Positions 49,157 through 57,808 of a stretch of 60,458 nucleotides of DNA are shown here, one piece after another. The notes beneath the pieces are model-generated. The model searched no databases, had not been told where the DNA came from, and worked only from the letters and a program-made list of their open reading frames with translations. The position numbers were made by a program, and so were the translations under genes. The DNA comes from CAG-390 sp964579135 (GTDB lineage Bacteria; Bacillota; Clostridia; Oscillospirales; CAG-272): assembly GCA_964579135.1 (NCBI GenBank), contig CAZOFD010000007.1, positions 1-60,458 on the forward strand, read 5' to 3'. Position 1 is the first letter of the stretch. Each line of letters starts with the position of its first letter.

Positions 49157-51424
49157 TCACGTATAATTCGTATCGTTCGTTTTTTCCTCAAAATTCGTGG
49201 ACTTCGCTTCGCCATATCCGAATTCGTTTGCGAGTTCCGCAAGCCTTTCGGCGGCCTCGAGCGCGTCAAGCCAATCCTCGGCATAGGCTCGCCGCAAAAG
49301 ATCCGCGGGGATACAAGCGTCGAACTTTTCAATCAAGGGGCATTCCGACTCAGCCACAAGCTCGCGCGCCTGTGCGGGACGGCGTGCAAGCTCCGCACCG
49401 ACGGCACGGGCAAACCGCTCCGCATCCTTTTCTTCGGAGCGAAACAAAATATATCTGCAATCCTCGTATTCGACGCCGCTCACTCGCAGTTCAGCGGCGC
49501 GCGAGCGCAAGAATCTCACCGTCGCCTCAAAAGAGCGCGTTCCGAGCCACGGAAAAAAGCAAAAAACGTTGCCGCCGACGTTTACGACCGATCTTTCGGT
49601 AATACCGCTCGTTCGAGCAAAATTTCTTGCCTCGGCAAGCCTTGCGGTGGCGTTCGGCTTAAGATACGGGTAAACGATGTCCTCCTCCAGCACTCGCCGC
49701 ATACGCCGCAGCAGCTCGGTATGCACCTCTCCGCGCTCGCCGTGCCACGCTGCCCGGATTGTCCCCTCTACGGGCTTGACGTATATCTTTTTTCCCGAAA
49801 CGTCGACCTCTTCGGTCTCCCAAACGCGCCCAGCCAAGGCAAAGCGTTCGCCCACGGCGGGAACGCGGCTTATCGTCCCTATCTCCTCCGAGGCGCAACG
49901 AACGATCATATCGTCGCTGTCTTTAAAAACGGCGTAAAATTTATATCCGGCGATCAGCCTCTCTCCGCGCAGTCCGACGATAACACCTTTTTGCTCCGTC
50001 ATCTCCAAATACTCGTTTTTTATCATAGAGATAAGGAGTTCCCTATAATCCTCCTTGGATATATGCGCAAAAGGCGGCAACGAAAGTACTCTTTCGGCGA
50101 TCTGCGACGGGCGCAACTCGCCCGAGGCGGCGCAAATGGCGAGAGTTTGGTGAAAAGCCAAAGAAAACGGCATTTTTTTTACTGCGGGCGGCTCGACGAA
50201 TCGCCGCTCGATATAAAGCTGTACGGCGGCGATCGCACACAAAAGGTCCCACGGCAGCGCTTGCGGCAAAGACGCTTGCGCAAGCGGTCGTTCCTCTCGG
50301 AGCGCCATCATCATCTCGGGCGGCTGACCGCGTCGCCCCGAGCGCCCGAGCCTTTGCAAGAATCCGGCAACGCTATGGGGCGCACCGTTTTGCACCACCC
50401 TCTCGAGTTTGCCTATATCTATGCCGAGTTCCATCGTGACCGTGGCACAGGTAACGTTTTTTTCGTCGGAGTTCTTCATTTTAGTCTCGGCTTCCTCGCG
50501 AAGCGTGGAAGAAAGATTGCCGTGATGGATATAAAAAACGTCGGCGTCTCCGCGCCTTGCGGCTATCCGACGCAAGGTCGCGGTAACGTGTTCGGTCTCC
50601 TCGCGAGAGTTTGAGAACACAAGCGCCTTTTTGCCCGCAACGCAATCGTATATAAATTCGTACCCCGCGTCAAGTTTCCCTTGCGCTTTTTCCGCCCCAC
50701 GCTCACTCTCCGCAACGTCCCCGATAAAGAAATGCTCGATCCCGAGCCGCCAACGCATCCGTTCGCTCGGCAATTGCGGGCAAAAGGTTTTGCGACCGCT
50801 GCCGGCGCCGAGCCACTCGGCGGCAAGTTCCGGCGACCCTATCGTCGCCGACAGACCGATCCGTCGCGGGTGACGGCGAATGATACGCCCTATACGACAG
50901 AGCTGACAGATGATCTGAGCTCCGCGATCGCTGCCCGTTAAGGTATGTATCTCGTCTATAACGATAAAACGCAGATCGCAAAAGAGGCGATAAATATCCG
51001 TCGGTCGGGTAAGCAACATCGCCTCGAGCGACTCGGGCGTTGTTTGCAATATTCCGCGAGGCTTGTCCAAAAAGCGCTTTTTTTGCGACGAGGAAACGTC
51101 GCCGTGCCACCGAGTTACGGGTATACCGCTTTGCGCGAGGAGTTCGCCGAGCCGATCGAATTGGTCGTTTATCAGGCTCTTGAGCGGAGACACGTACAAA
51201 ACGGCAACGCTTTGCGGAGCATCGTCCTCGATCTGCGACAATATCGGAAAAAAGCAAGCCTCGGTCTTGCCCGACGCGGTGGCGGACGTCAAAAGCAGGT
51301 TGTCGTCCGTTTCGAATATGCATTTTGCAGCCGCCGCTTGCACCTCGCGCAGCTCCGTCCAGCCGTGGGAGTAGACGTATTCTCTTATAAACGGCGCAAA
51401 GCCGTTCAAAACCTCGTCCGTCAT
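49157..51424 (-). CDS. Lhr-like superfamily II DEAD/DEAH-box helicase
   Basis: A 755-residue ATP-driven nucleic acid translocase. RecA domain 1 has a Q-type motif (HGWTELREVQAAAA), Walker A TSATASGKTEA, VLYVSPLKSLINDQ (Ia), TTPESLEAML (Ib) and the DEIH box (VIDEIHTLTGSDRG), then GLSATIG (III). RecA domain 2 has ALVFSNSREETEHVT, TCATVTMELGID (V) and QRLGRSGRRGQ (VI). The DEIH box and the GSDRG after it resemble Lhr. Residues 390-755 form winged-helix and unknown C-terminal parts. Third gene of the TerB-N unit, 102 bases after the ATPase. It resembles the BrxHI helicase of some BREX systems. Confidence 0.9.
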   Translation of the reverse strand: MTDEVLNGFAPFIREYVYSHGWTELREVQAAAAKCIFETDDNLLLTSATASGKTEACFFPILSQIEDDAPQSVAVLYVSPLKSLINDQFDRLGELLAQSGIPVTRWHGDVSSSQKKRFLDKPRGILQTTPESLEAMLLTRPTDIYRLFCDLRFIVIDEIHTLTGSDRGAQIICQLCRIGRIIRRHPRRIGLSATIGSPELAAEWLGAGSGRKTFCPQLPSERMRWRLGIEHFFIGDVAESERGAEKAQGKLDAGYEFIYDCVAGKKALVFSNSREETEHVTATLRRIAARRGDADVFYIHHGNLSSTLREEAETKMKNSDEKNVTCATVTMELGIDIGKLERVVQNGAPHSVAGFLQRLGRSGRRGQPPEMMMALREERPLAQASLPQALPWDLLCAIAAVQLYIERRFVEPPAVKKMPFSLAFHQTLAICAASGELRPSQIAERVLSLPPFAHISKEDYRELLISMIKNEYLEMTEQKGVIVGLRGERLIAGYKFYAVFKDSDDMIVRCASEEIGTISRVPAVGERFALAGRVWETEEVDVSGKKIYVKPVEGTIRAAWHGERGEVHTELLRRMRRVLEEDIVYPYLKPNATARLAEARNFARTSGITERSVVNVGGNVFCFFPWLGTRSFEATVRFLRSRAAELRVSGVEYEDCRYILFRSEEKDAERFARAVGAELARRPAQARELVAESECPLIEKFDACIPADLLRRAYAEDWLDALEAAERLAELANEFGYGEAKSTNFEEKTNDTNYT

Positions 51425-51526
51425 AATATCCGCCCCTCTCCGTTATTCGCTCGCGGGTCTTCGTTCGCTCGCGTTTACGCACTTAATTGTTGCGTTTTTA
51501 AGTCACGCTACTCGCGCAACAGCCGA

Positions 51527-52882
51527 TCAAAAATCTATATCGGCAGGGTCGAACGCAGCCCTCTTCCTCGCGTTTTCTGCCGTATCGATCGCATTTTTCG
51601 CACTCGAATTGCCCTCGGGTGCCACCGTTTTTCGAACCACGTCGGCAAACGACGTATCCGGGTTTTGCATCAAAACGTTGAGCACCGTCATATAGTCCCG
51701 TATCATCTCACGCGGCGTTATCAATTCGTCCGCCCCCGCGCGAGACAGGCACAACTTTAAAAACTCCGCTTCTTCGTCGACGGTTATGCGTGCCTCCGTC
51801 CCGTAATACTGCGAATGAAGGAAGGTGAGGCGCACTATCAGCGCAAGGAGTTCGTCGTCCGTCAGCCTTGCCAGACGTATAACGGGACCTATTGTGTTTT
51901 TTACGTCGCTCGGCAAAAATCTGCTGTCGCAAAGGCGGCTGCGCAGCGCCTCGTAGCCGAAGAGCCCGCGCCTTGTATCCTCCAAAAACTGCGGCGTTCC
52001 GCCGAAAACCACCTCGAGATTCGGCGCGCGCCCCTGCAACGTATCGTTGAACATCGAAAGTATCTTTTCGTAATTGTTCTCGCGGGATATCCTGTTCGGT
52101 ATCTTATAGAGATTGACGCACTCGTCGATAAACACGACAAGACCGCGGTAGCCCATCTTTGCGGACAGCGCCGCCCACAGTTTCAAAAAGTCGTACCAGT
52201 TCGTGTCGCCGATGACAAGCGAAACGTTAAAGCCGAGCTCGCGCCGAGCCTCGCTTTTGTTCGCAAACTCACCCCTCAGCCATTTCAGGCACGCAGCCTC
52301 GCGCACCTCGTCGCCCGCAAGTTGCGCCCTGTAATACTCGCATATAACGCGCGCAAAATCGTAGCCGCCCACCATAAACTCGACCTCTCTCAGGTCGCGT
52401 TCGACGGCGGCGCAAAGTTTCGCGGCAAATTCGGGGTCCGTTCGCAAAGTGCCGTTCGCCTCTATCTCCGAAGATAGCGCATATGCCCGCCGCGATATAA
52501 CGCGCGGCAACGCTCCGCCGTCGGGACACGATTTGGAGGAAAGATTTTTTATCAGTTCGCGATAGGTCGCCACGCCCGCTCCGCCGCTGCCGTACAGCCG
52601 TCGCTCCGGCGACAAATCGCAGTCCGCCGTCAAAAATCCCTTTTCCAGTGCATAGCCGCGAACGAGCTGTATCAAAAAGCTCTTTCCGCTGCCGTATCTT
52701 CCGATCAAAAAGCGCATTCCGCCGCCGCCCTCGCTTACAAGCTCGAGATCGGAGAGAAAAGCCTCTATCTCCGCGTCTCTGCCTATGGCGACGTACGGCG
52801 CCCCCTCGCGCGGCACAACTCCCGCGCCGAGCGAGGCTATAAGTGAAGCAAGCACTCTTTTCGGTATTTTTTCCCGTATCAT
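51527..52882 (-). CDS. BrxD-like (DUF2791) P-loop ATPase
   Basis: A 451-residue ATP-binding protein of the DUF2791/BrxD kind. It begins with a helix (IPKRVLASLIASLGAGVVP) and the stretch YVAIGRDAEIEAFLSDLE, followed by Walker A FLIGRYGSGKSFLIQL at about residues 56-71 and Walker B GLVVFIDECVNLYK near residue 260. A sensor region (EVVFGGTPQFLEDTRRGLFG, with YEALRSRL) and the closing segment LITPREMIRDYMTVLN, both typical of this family, complete it. The start at 52882 follows AGGAGC; longer frame upstream is arginine-rich antisense-type sequence. It overlaps the TerB gene by 4 bases (ATGA), so the two proteins are likely made in fixed ratio. Confidence 0.88.
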   Translation of the reverse strand: MIREKIPKRVLASLIASLGAGVVPREGAPYVAIGRDAEIEAFLSDLELVSEGGGGMRFLIGRYGSGKSFLIQLVRGYALEKGFLTADCDLSPERRLYGSGGAGVATYRELIKNLSSKSCPDGGALPRVISRRAYALSSEIEANGTLRTDPEFAAKLCAAVERDLREVEFMVGGYDFARVICEYYRAQLAGDEVREAACLKWLRGEFANKSEARRELGFNVSLVIGDTNWYDFLKLWAALSAKMGYRGLVVFIDECVNLYKIPNRISRENNYEKILSMFNDTLQGRAPNLEVVFGGTPQFLEDTRRGLFGYEALRSRLCDSRFLPSDVKNTIGPVIRLARLTDDELLALIVRLTFLHSQYYGTEARITVDEEAEFLKLCLSRAGADELITPREMIRDYMTVLNVLMQNPDTSFADVVRKTVAPEGNSSAKNAIDTAENARKRAAFDPADIDF

Positions 52883-54546
52883 TTTAACGCTCCTGTTTTC
52901 AGCATTTCGGCAACGTCGTCGGCATAATCCCCGACGACGGCAAAACCGTCGGCACCGTCGCAAACGACGATATCGCCGATCAAGTCAAGCATATATTCGT
53001 TTATTTCATCGCTCAGTATCTCCGCGCTCTTACCGCCGGCGCAAACGGCAAGTCGTGCCGCCTCCGCGTCGCCGTCGATGAGCGCGCCGAGAAAGCGCCG
53101 ATGATACTCGCCAAGTCCGCCGCAATCGGACGACGGCGGCGCACCCGTCTCGGTCTTCGCGCTATTATCCAACGCAAGGCAAGCATCGGCGTCGCAGCCG
53201 TAACTCTCCGCCCCGTCCGCACCACCGGCATAAGGCGCCAAAGACGCGCCGCCGTTCTCGCTTGCGGCAACGAAGTCGCCGCAAGGCGCACTCTCCGCTC
53301 CGTCCCTCTCGGGAAATGCGGCTACAAGGCGCTCGGTAACGCGCCACGACGCACGCTCTATCCGCGCGGCTGCGTCCGGCGAAAGCTCTTTGCGCGGCAC
53401 GTCGTACGCTCGCTCGTACCGAGCCTCATACGGCGCGTCGTCGCGCCCGAGAAACAAAGCGAAATATTCGTCCGCAAATCTTACGACGTCGCACGGCAAC
53501 TCGCCGTGCGAAAGGCGCGGCCTTACGCCGAGATATGAGCGAATCTTGTTTTCGACGTATTTTAAAAGGTCAGCCATAAAAAAGCGAAGTTCGTAAGAGC
53601 CCGTGAGCGAATAATATTCGACCTCTATGCGTTTCTTTACGCGCGGCGAAACGAGTGCGCCGATATACGAATCTCGTACCGTGCGTATCGTTCGCATCTT
53701 TTCCGTCGGTGAGAACGACGTGCGTTCGAAAACGTACGAAATTGCCCCCTCCGTGTGCTTTTTGTAAAAGGCAAGATTTTTACCGACTGCGAATTTGCTT
53801 TTTTTATAATCGTAATTCGAGCAAAGCCCGATCAAAAGCCGCACGTACGTTCTATCCGAGGGGGCGACGTAAAATTCTTTCAGCGAAGCCGAAGAAAAGA
53901 TCTCGGGTACCGCGCGGCTAAGGAGTGAGCGCGGAGGCGAAAGGCGGTTTATAAGACAAAAATCGCATATCCACTCGGACAACTGCACGTCAAGCCGCGG
54001 ATAATCCTCGCGATACGCCAACCACAAACCGCAAAGGATATCGAGGCGCGCCTGCGCGTCGGAAGCACGGCAAATATTGATACATTCGTATATCAAAAGC
54101 AAAACGTACGCATAATCGACGCGCGGATACTCGCCATTTTTAACGAGCGAACGAAAGTAGATAAAAAAATCAAATTGCGCGCGATCAAGCTGCGAGTACT
54201 GCGGCATATACGAAAAAAACGGGACGTGTTCCGAGGGACGCGGTGCAAAATCATCCGTTTTTTGCGCGAATATACGAAAGTTTTCGTAATAATCGTAATC
54301 CGTATGCCAATTATAGAGCGAGACCCTGCGCAAAAGAGAATTTTTGGGCGCGTACGCGCATATCGGCTCCTCTGCGCGACTTTTCGCGCCGCCGCACCTT
54401 GTAACGTCCTTGCCGTCTCCGTGCGCCGAGGCATTTTCGCGTACCGAACGCAACGCCGCGCCGCTGCGCGGCGGCACTATGGAGGCTATATCACCAAATC
54501 GTTCTTTTTCGTCGCGATCATCCCGCATTTTCGTCGTGCGCGGCAA
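52879..54546 (-). CDS. TerB-N/TerB-C domain protein
   Basis: A 555-residue protein. Residues about 75-190 match the TerB-N domain (YMPQYSQLDRAQFDFFIYFR, VKNGEYPRVDYAYVLLLIYE, LCGLWLAYREDYPRLDVQLS). Residues 215-400 are helical with basic patches. A low-complexity alanine, glycine and aspartate linker follows (about 415-475). Residues 475-555 match the TerB-C pattern (YHRRFLGALIDGD, then ILSDEINEYMLDLIGDIVV). The central TerB metal-binding domain is not evident. The TTG at 54546 is chosen because GGAGGAG lies 10-12 bases upstream and the promoter fits; an ATG at 54528 is the alternative. It is first gene of the three-gene unit. Confidence 0.85.
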   Translation of the reverse strand: MPRTTKMRDDRDEKERFGDIASIVPPRSGAALRSVRENASAHGDGKDVTRCGGAKSRAEEPICAYAPKNSLLRRVSLYNWHTDYDYYENFRIFAQKTDDFAPRPSEHVPFFSYMPQYSQLDRAQFDFFIYFRSLVKNGEYPRVDYAYVLLLIYECINICRASDAQARLDILCGLWLAYREDYPRLDVQLSEWICDFCLINRLSPPRSLLSRAVPEIFSSASLKEFYVAPSDRTYVRLLIGLCSNYDYKKSKFAVGKNLAFYKKHTEGAISYVFERTSFSPTEKMRTIRTVRDSYIGALVSPRVKKRIEVEYYSLTGSYELRFFMADLLKYVENKIRSYLGVRPRLSHGELPCDVVRFADEYFALFLGRDDAPYEARYERAYDVPRKELSPDAAARIERASWRVTERLVAAFPERDGAESAPCGDFVAASENGGASLAPYAGGADGAESYGCDADACLALDNSAKTETGAPPSSDCGGLGEYHRRFLGALIDGDAEAARLAVCAGGKSAEILSDEINEYMLDLIGDIVVCDGADGFAVVGDYADDVAEMLKTGALK

Positions 54547-54585
54547 AGATATCCCGCTCCTCCGTTTCAAAATAGCTATCGTATT

Positions 54586-54614
54586 ATTTTATATCATTTT
54601 AAGTTTTGTGTCAA
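54586..54614 (-). promoter_or_regulatory. Sigma-A promoter of the TerB/ATPase/helicase operon
   Basis: On the minus strand TTGACA (54609-54614), a 17-base spacer and TAAAAT (54586-54591), placing transcription start about 30 bases before the chosen start codon. Confidence 0.8.
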
Positions 54615-54737
54615 TACTTTGGGGCTTTTTCGCACTCACCGCGCCGCTTGCGCTCAAGTGCGCGGCGACGAAAAAAGCCCTGCCGGCGGCGACGCGCCCG
54701 CACGTAATCTCGCACAAGCGAACGTCGCGCTTTGTTC

Positions 54738-54766
54738 TTGACAAAACGCGGGTTAGTATGTATAAT
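54738..54766 (+). promoter_or_regulatory. Sigma-A promoter of proBAC
   Basis: TTGACA (54738-54743), a 17-base spacer and TATAAT (54761-54766), 42 bases before the proB ATG. Confidence 0.92.
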
Positions 54767-54808
54767 TATAAATGATTTATTTTCTGAAAAAAGCAAGGGA
54801 GCGCTTAA

Positions 54809-55591
54809 ATGAGGATCGTCGTCAAGGTCGGCTCGTCCACGCTGACCCACGAAACGGGCAGGCTGAACATCCGCCGCACCGAAAAACTTTGTCGGACTCT
54901 AAGCGACGTTATGAATCGCGGTCACGAGGTTATATTGGTTTCAAGCGGTGCCGTCGCAATGGGCTCGGGGAAACTCGGGCTTGCCTCAAAGCCGCGCGAC
55001 ATAGCCTCAAAGCAGGCTGCCGCCGCCGTCGGGCAATGCGAACTGATGTATATATACGACAAATTCTTTTCCGAATACAACCGCACGGTTGCCCAGCTTT
55101 TGCTGACGGGAGACGATTTTTCGTGCGACGAACGCCACCGCAACCTCTCTGCCACGATGAGCAGACTGATCGAAATGGGCGTTTTGCCGATCGTTAACGA
55201 AAACGATACCGTTTCCACCGACGAGATCAAAGTCGGCGACAACGACACGCTGTCGGCGCTCGTTGCCGTCAGCGTCAAAGCGGATCTGCTGATACTTTTG
55301 TCGGACATCGACGGGCTCTTTACCGCCGACCCGCGGCTCGACCCGCACGCAGAACTCATAAAAAAAGTCGACGACATCGACGACGGCATCCGTGCGCTTG
55401 CCGGGGACAGCGGCACCGCCCTCGGCACGGGAGGAATGAGAACGAAATTACACGCGGCGGAGATATGCACCTCAAACGGTTGCGATATGCTTATCGCCAA
55501 CGGCTCGGACCCCGAGATACTGTTTAAAGCGCTCGACCCCGACGAAAGCGTCGGTACCCTGTTTGCCGCAAATAACTCAAATCGCAAATAA
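54809..55591 (+). CDS. proB: Glutamate 5-kinase (short form, no PUA domain)
   Basis: First step of proline synthesis: phosphorylation of glutamate at the gamma-carboxyl. The 260-residue amino-acid-kinase-fold protein has VVKVGSSTLTHETG, VILVSSGAVAMGSGKLGL, the substrate region PIVNENDTVSTDEI, FGDND-equivalent VGDNDTLSALVAV, LILLSDIDGLFTADP and GTGGMRTKLHAAEI. It ends after the kinase domain, whereas many homologues (~370 residues) have a C-terminal PUA domain. AAGGGAGCG precedes the ATG. It leads the proB-proA-proC operon. Confidence 0.97.
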   Translation: MRIVVKVGSSTLTHETGRLNIRRTEKLCRTLSDVMNRGHEVILVSSGAVAMGSGKLGLASKPRDIASKQAAAAVGQCELMYIYDKFFSEYNRTVAQLLLTGDDFSCDERHRNLSATMSRLIEMGVLPIVNENDTVSTDEIKVGDNDTLSALVAVSVKADLLILLSDIDGLFTADPRLDPHAELIKKVDDIDDGIRALAGDSGTALGTGGMRTKLHAAEICTSNGCDMLIANGSDPEILFKALDPDESVGTLFAANNSNRK

Positions 55592-55600
55592 GGAGAAAAG

Positions 55601-56842
55601 ATGACCTCCACTACCGAAATACTGAAAAGAGCCAAAGCCGCGTCCGCACGTCTTGCTATCTTATCGGAGGACGAAAAGAACCGAGCGCTGCTCGCAATGG
55701 CTGACGCGCTCGTTGCAAGCGCCCACCGCATCCTCGACGCCAACGCCGCGGATATTGAAAACGCCCGCGGCACGATAAGCGAAGTTATGCTCGACAGGTT
55801 GCGCCTTGACGGCGAAAGGATCGCCTCTATGTCGCGCGGGATTCGCGACGTCGCCGCGCTACCCGACCCGACGTGGCGTGTGCTCGATTCGGAGCGCCAC
55901 GCAAACGGTATGACCATAAACAAAGTCAGCGTCCCCCTCGGCGTTCTCGGCATCATATACGAAAGCCGCCCGAACGTTACGTCCGACGCCGCGGCGCTAT
56001 CCTTTAAAAGCGGCAACGCCTGCGTGCTCAAACCCGGAAAAGAGGCTCACCGGACCTCGAGCGTGATAGTTACCGTTCTCCGCGACGCCGTAAAATATAC
56101 GGGGCTTTGCGACGCGATCAACGTTCTCGAGGACAATTCGCGTACCGCGGCAAGTGAACTTATGTCGACGCCGAATTACGTCGACGCACTTATCCCGCGC
56201 GGCGGCGCGGGGCTCATTCGCTACTGCACGGAGAACTCGAAGGTGCCTTGCATACAAACGGGCACGGGTATATGCCATATTTACGTTGACGCAAAAGCGG
56301 ACGCGGAAAAAGCGCTTGATATCATCGAAAACGCAAAAACGTCACGCCCTTCCGTCTGCAACGCCGCCGAAGTCTGCCTCGTAAACCGAAATATCGCGGC
56401 GGATTTTCTCCCCCGGCTTGCCGCGCGCCTTTCCGGCTGCAAGCACCCCGTGGAATTAAGGCTTGACGCCGAAGCCGCTCGTATAATAAGCGGCACGCCG
56501 GCAAGCAAAGACGACTTCGATACCGAATTTCTCGATTACACGTTGGCGGTCGCGATTGTCGGCGACGTGCGCGAAGCCGCAGAGCATATCGCCGCGCATT
56601 CGACTCACCACAGCGAAGCAATAATCACCGAAGACGCGACCGCAGCCGAATATTTTACCCGCACGGTAGACAGCGCCGCGGTGTACGTCAACGCCTCGAC
56701 CCGATTTACCGACGGCGGCGAGTTCGGGCTCGGGTGCGAGATCGGGATATCCACCCAAAAGCTCCACGCGAGGGGACCTATGGGCTTGCGCGAGCTGACC
56801 ACATACAAATACGTTATAAAAGGGAACGGGCAGATCCGCTAA
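55601..56842 (+). CDS. proA: Gamma-glutamyl phosphate reductase
   Basis: Second step of proline synthesis: NADPH-dependent reduction of glutamyl phosphate to glutamate semialdehyde. The 413-residue aldehyde-dehydrogenase-fold protein has LGVLGIIYESRPNVTSDAAA, LSFKSGNACVLKPGKEA, LIPRGGAGLIRYC, and the catalytic cysteine in KTSRPSVCNAAEVC, plus VYVNASTRFTDGGEFGLG near the C-terminus. AAGGAG precedes the ATG; 9 bases separate it from proB. Confidence 0.98.
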   Translation: MTSTTEILKRAKAASARLAILSEDEKNRALLAMADALVASAHRILDANAADIENARGTISEVMLDRLRLDGERIASMSRGIRDVAALPDPTWRVLDSERHANGMTINKVSVPLGVLGIIYESRPNVTSDAAALSFKSGNACVLKPGKEAHRTSSVIVTVLRDAVKYTGLCDAINVLEDNSRTAASELMSTPNYVDALIPRGGAGLIRYCTENSKVPCIQTGTGICHIYVDAKADAEKALDIIENAKTSRPSVCNAAEVCLVNRNIAADFLPRLAARLSGCKHPVELRLDAEAARIISGTPASKDDFDTEFLDYTLAVAIVGDVREAAEHIAAHSTHHSEAIITEDATAAEYFTRTVDSAAVYVNASTRFTDGGEFGLGCEIGISTQKLHARGPMGLRELTTYKYVIKGNGQIR

Positions 56843-56908
56843 GCGATCTGTCGTCAAAAGAGCGGCGAGGTGCGCTTTGGCGTCGCGTCGCGGATCTTGA
56901 GGTATATT

Positions 56909-57715
56909 ATGAAATACAAAGTTGGATTTATCGGTTGCGGCAATATGGGCGGAGCTTTGGCTTCCGCGATCGCCGAAAAATGCGGCGCGAAAAATCTCGC
57001 CGTTTGCGACACCGACGCGCAAAAACTCGCGAATTATTGCCAAAAGCACGGAACGGTGCCGACCACCTCGGCTGACGTCGCACAAAATGCGGAATTCGTC
57101 TTTCTCGCCGTAAAACCGCAAACGCTCCCCTCGCTCCTCCCCTCTCTCGCCGACGTCCTATCGCGGCGTAATGACGTAACGCTCGTTTCTATGGCGGCGG
57201 GCGTAACGGTAGAGACTATCCGCGGCGCACTCGGCTTCCCCTGCCCCGTCATACGGATAATGCCGAACACTTCTTGCGCGGTCGGCGAGGGGATGATAGT
57301 GTATACCTCGGAGGGCGTGTGCGAGGAAAAATGCGCGGAATTTGTCGAACTTATCTCGCTTGCCGGCAAAACGGACAGGCTCGACGAATCGAAATTCGAC
57401 GTCGCCACCGCCGTTATGGGCTGCGGTCCGGCTTTTGCCTACGTCTTTATCGAAGCGTTGGCTGACGCCGGCGTTGCGGGCGGTCTCACCCGCGAGCAGG
57501 CGAATCTTTACGCCGCGCAAATGCTGCTCGGCGCCGGCAAGACCGCGCTCGCCAACGGCGGGCACCCCGCAGACCTCAAAGATGCGGTCTGCAGTCCCGC
57601 GGGCTCTACCGTCGCGGGCGTTCACGCGCTCGAGCAAAACGGCTTTCGCTGGGCGGTGATATCCGCCGTTAACGCTGCCAAGTGCAGGAACGAAGAGCTG
57701 AAAAAGGGGCGATAA
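56909..57715 (+). CDS. proC: Pyrroline-5-carboxylate reductase
   Basis: Last step of proline synthesis: reduction of pyrroline-5-carboxylate with NAD(P)H. The 268-residue protein has the Rossmann motif VGFIGCGNMGGALASAI, FLAVKPQTLPSLL, RIMPNTSCAVGEGM, MGCGPAFAYVFIEALADAGV, and the C-terminal signature KDAVCSPAGSTVAGVHALEQ. The start at 56909 follows GAGGT; an earlier in-frame start at 56870 has no site. It ends the proBAC operon, before a strong terminator. Confidence 0.97.
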   Translation: MKYKVGFIGCGNMGGALASAIAEKCGAKNLAVCDTDAQKLANYCQKHGTVPTTSADVAQNAEFVFLAVKPQTLPSLLPSLADVLSRRNDVTLVSMAAGVTVETIRGALGFPCPVIRIMPNTSCAVGEGMIVYTSEGVCEEKCAEFVELISLAGKTDRLDESKFDVATAVMGCGPAFAYVFIEALADAGVAGGLTREQANLYAAQMLLGAGKTALANGGHPADLKDAVCSPAGSTVAGVHALEQNGFRWAVISAVNAAKCRNEELKKGR

Positions 57716-57738
57716 CGCACTCGCCCTCAAATAAAACG

Positions 57739-57783
57739 TCACGCACGGAAGCGGCTTGCCCGCCGCTCCGTGCGTGATATTTT
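57739..57783. terminator. Intrinsic terminator after proBAC (partly bidirectional)
   Basis: A 10-bp outer stem (57739-57748 with 57768-57777) continues into an inner GCGG/CCGC stem, followed by ATATTTTTGT on the + strand. On the minus strand GTTTTATTT follows, so it may also end polA transcripts. Confidence 0.85.
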
Positions 57784-57808
57784 TGTGCGTTTTATTTCGC
57801 GGCAAAGC

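Noticed and set aside
48739..49332. Short open frames on both strands of the 48655-49156 gap
   Set aside because: No ribosome-binding sites, biased composition, and partial overlap with the helicase gene and its terminator.
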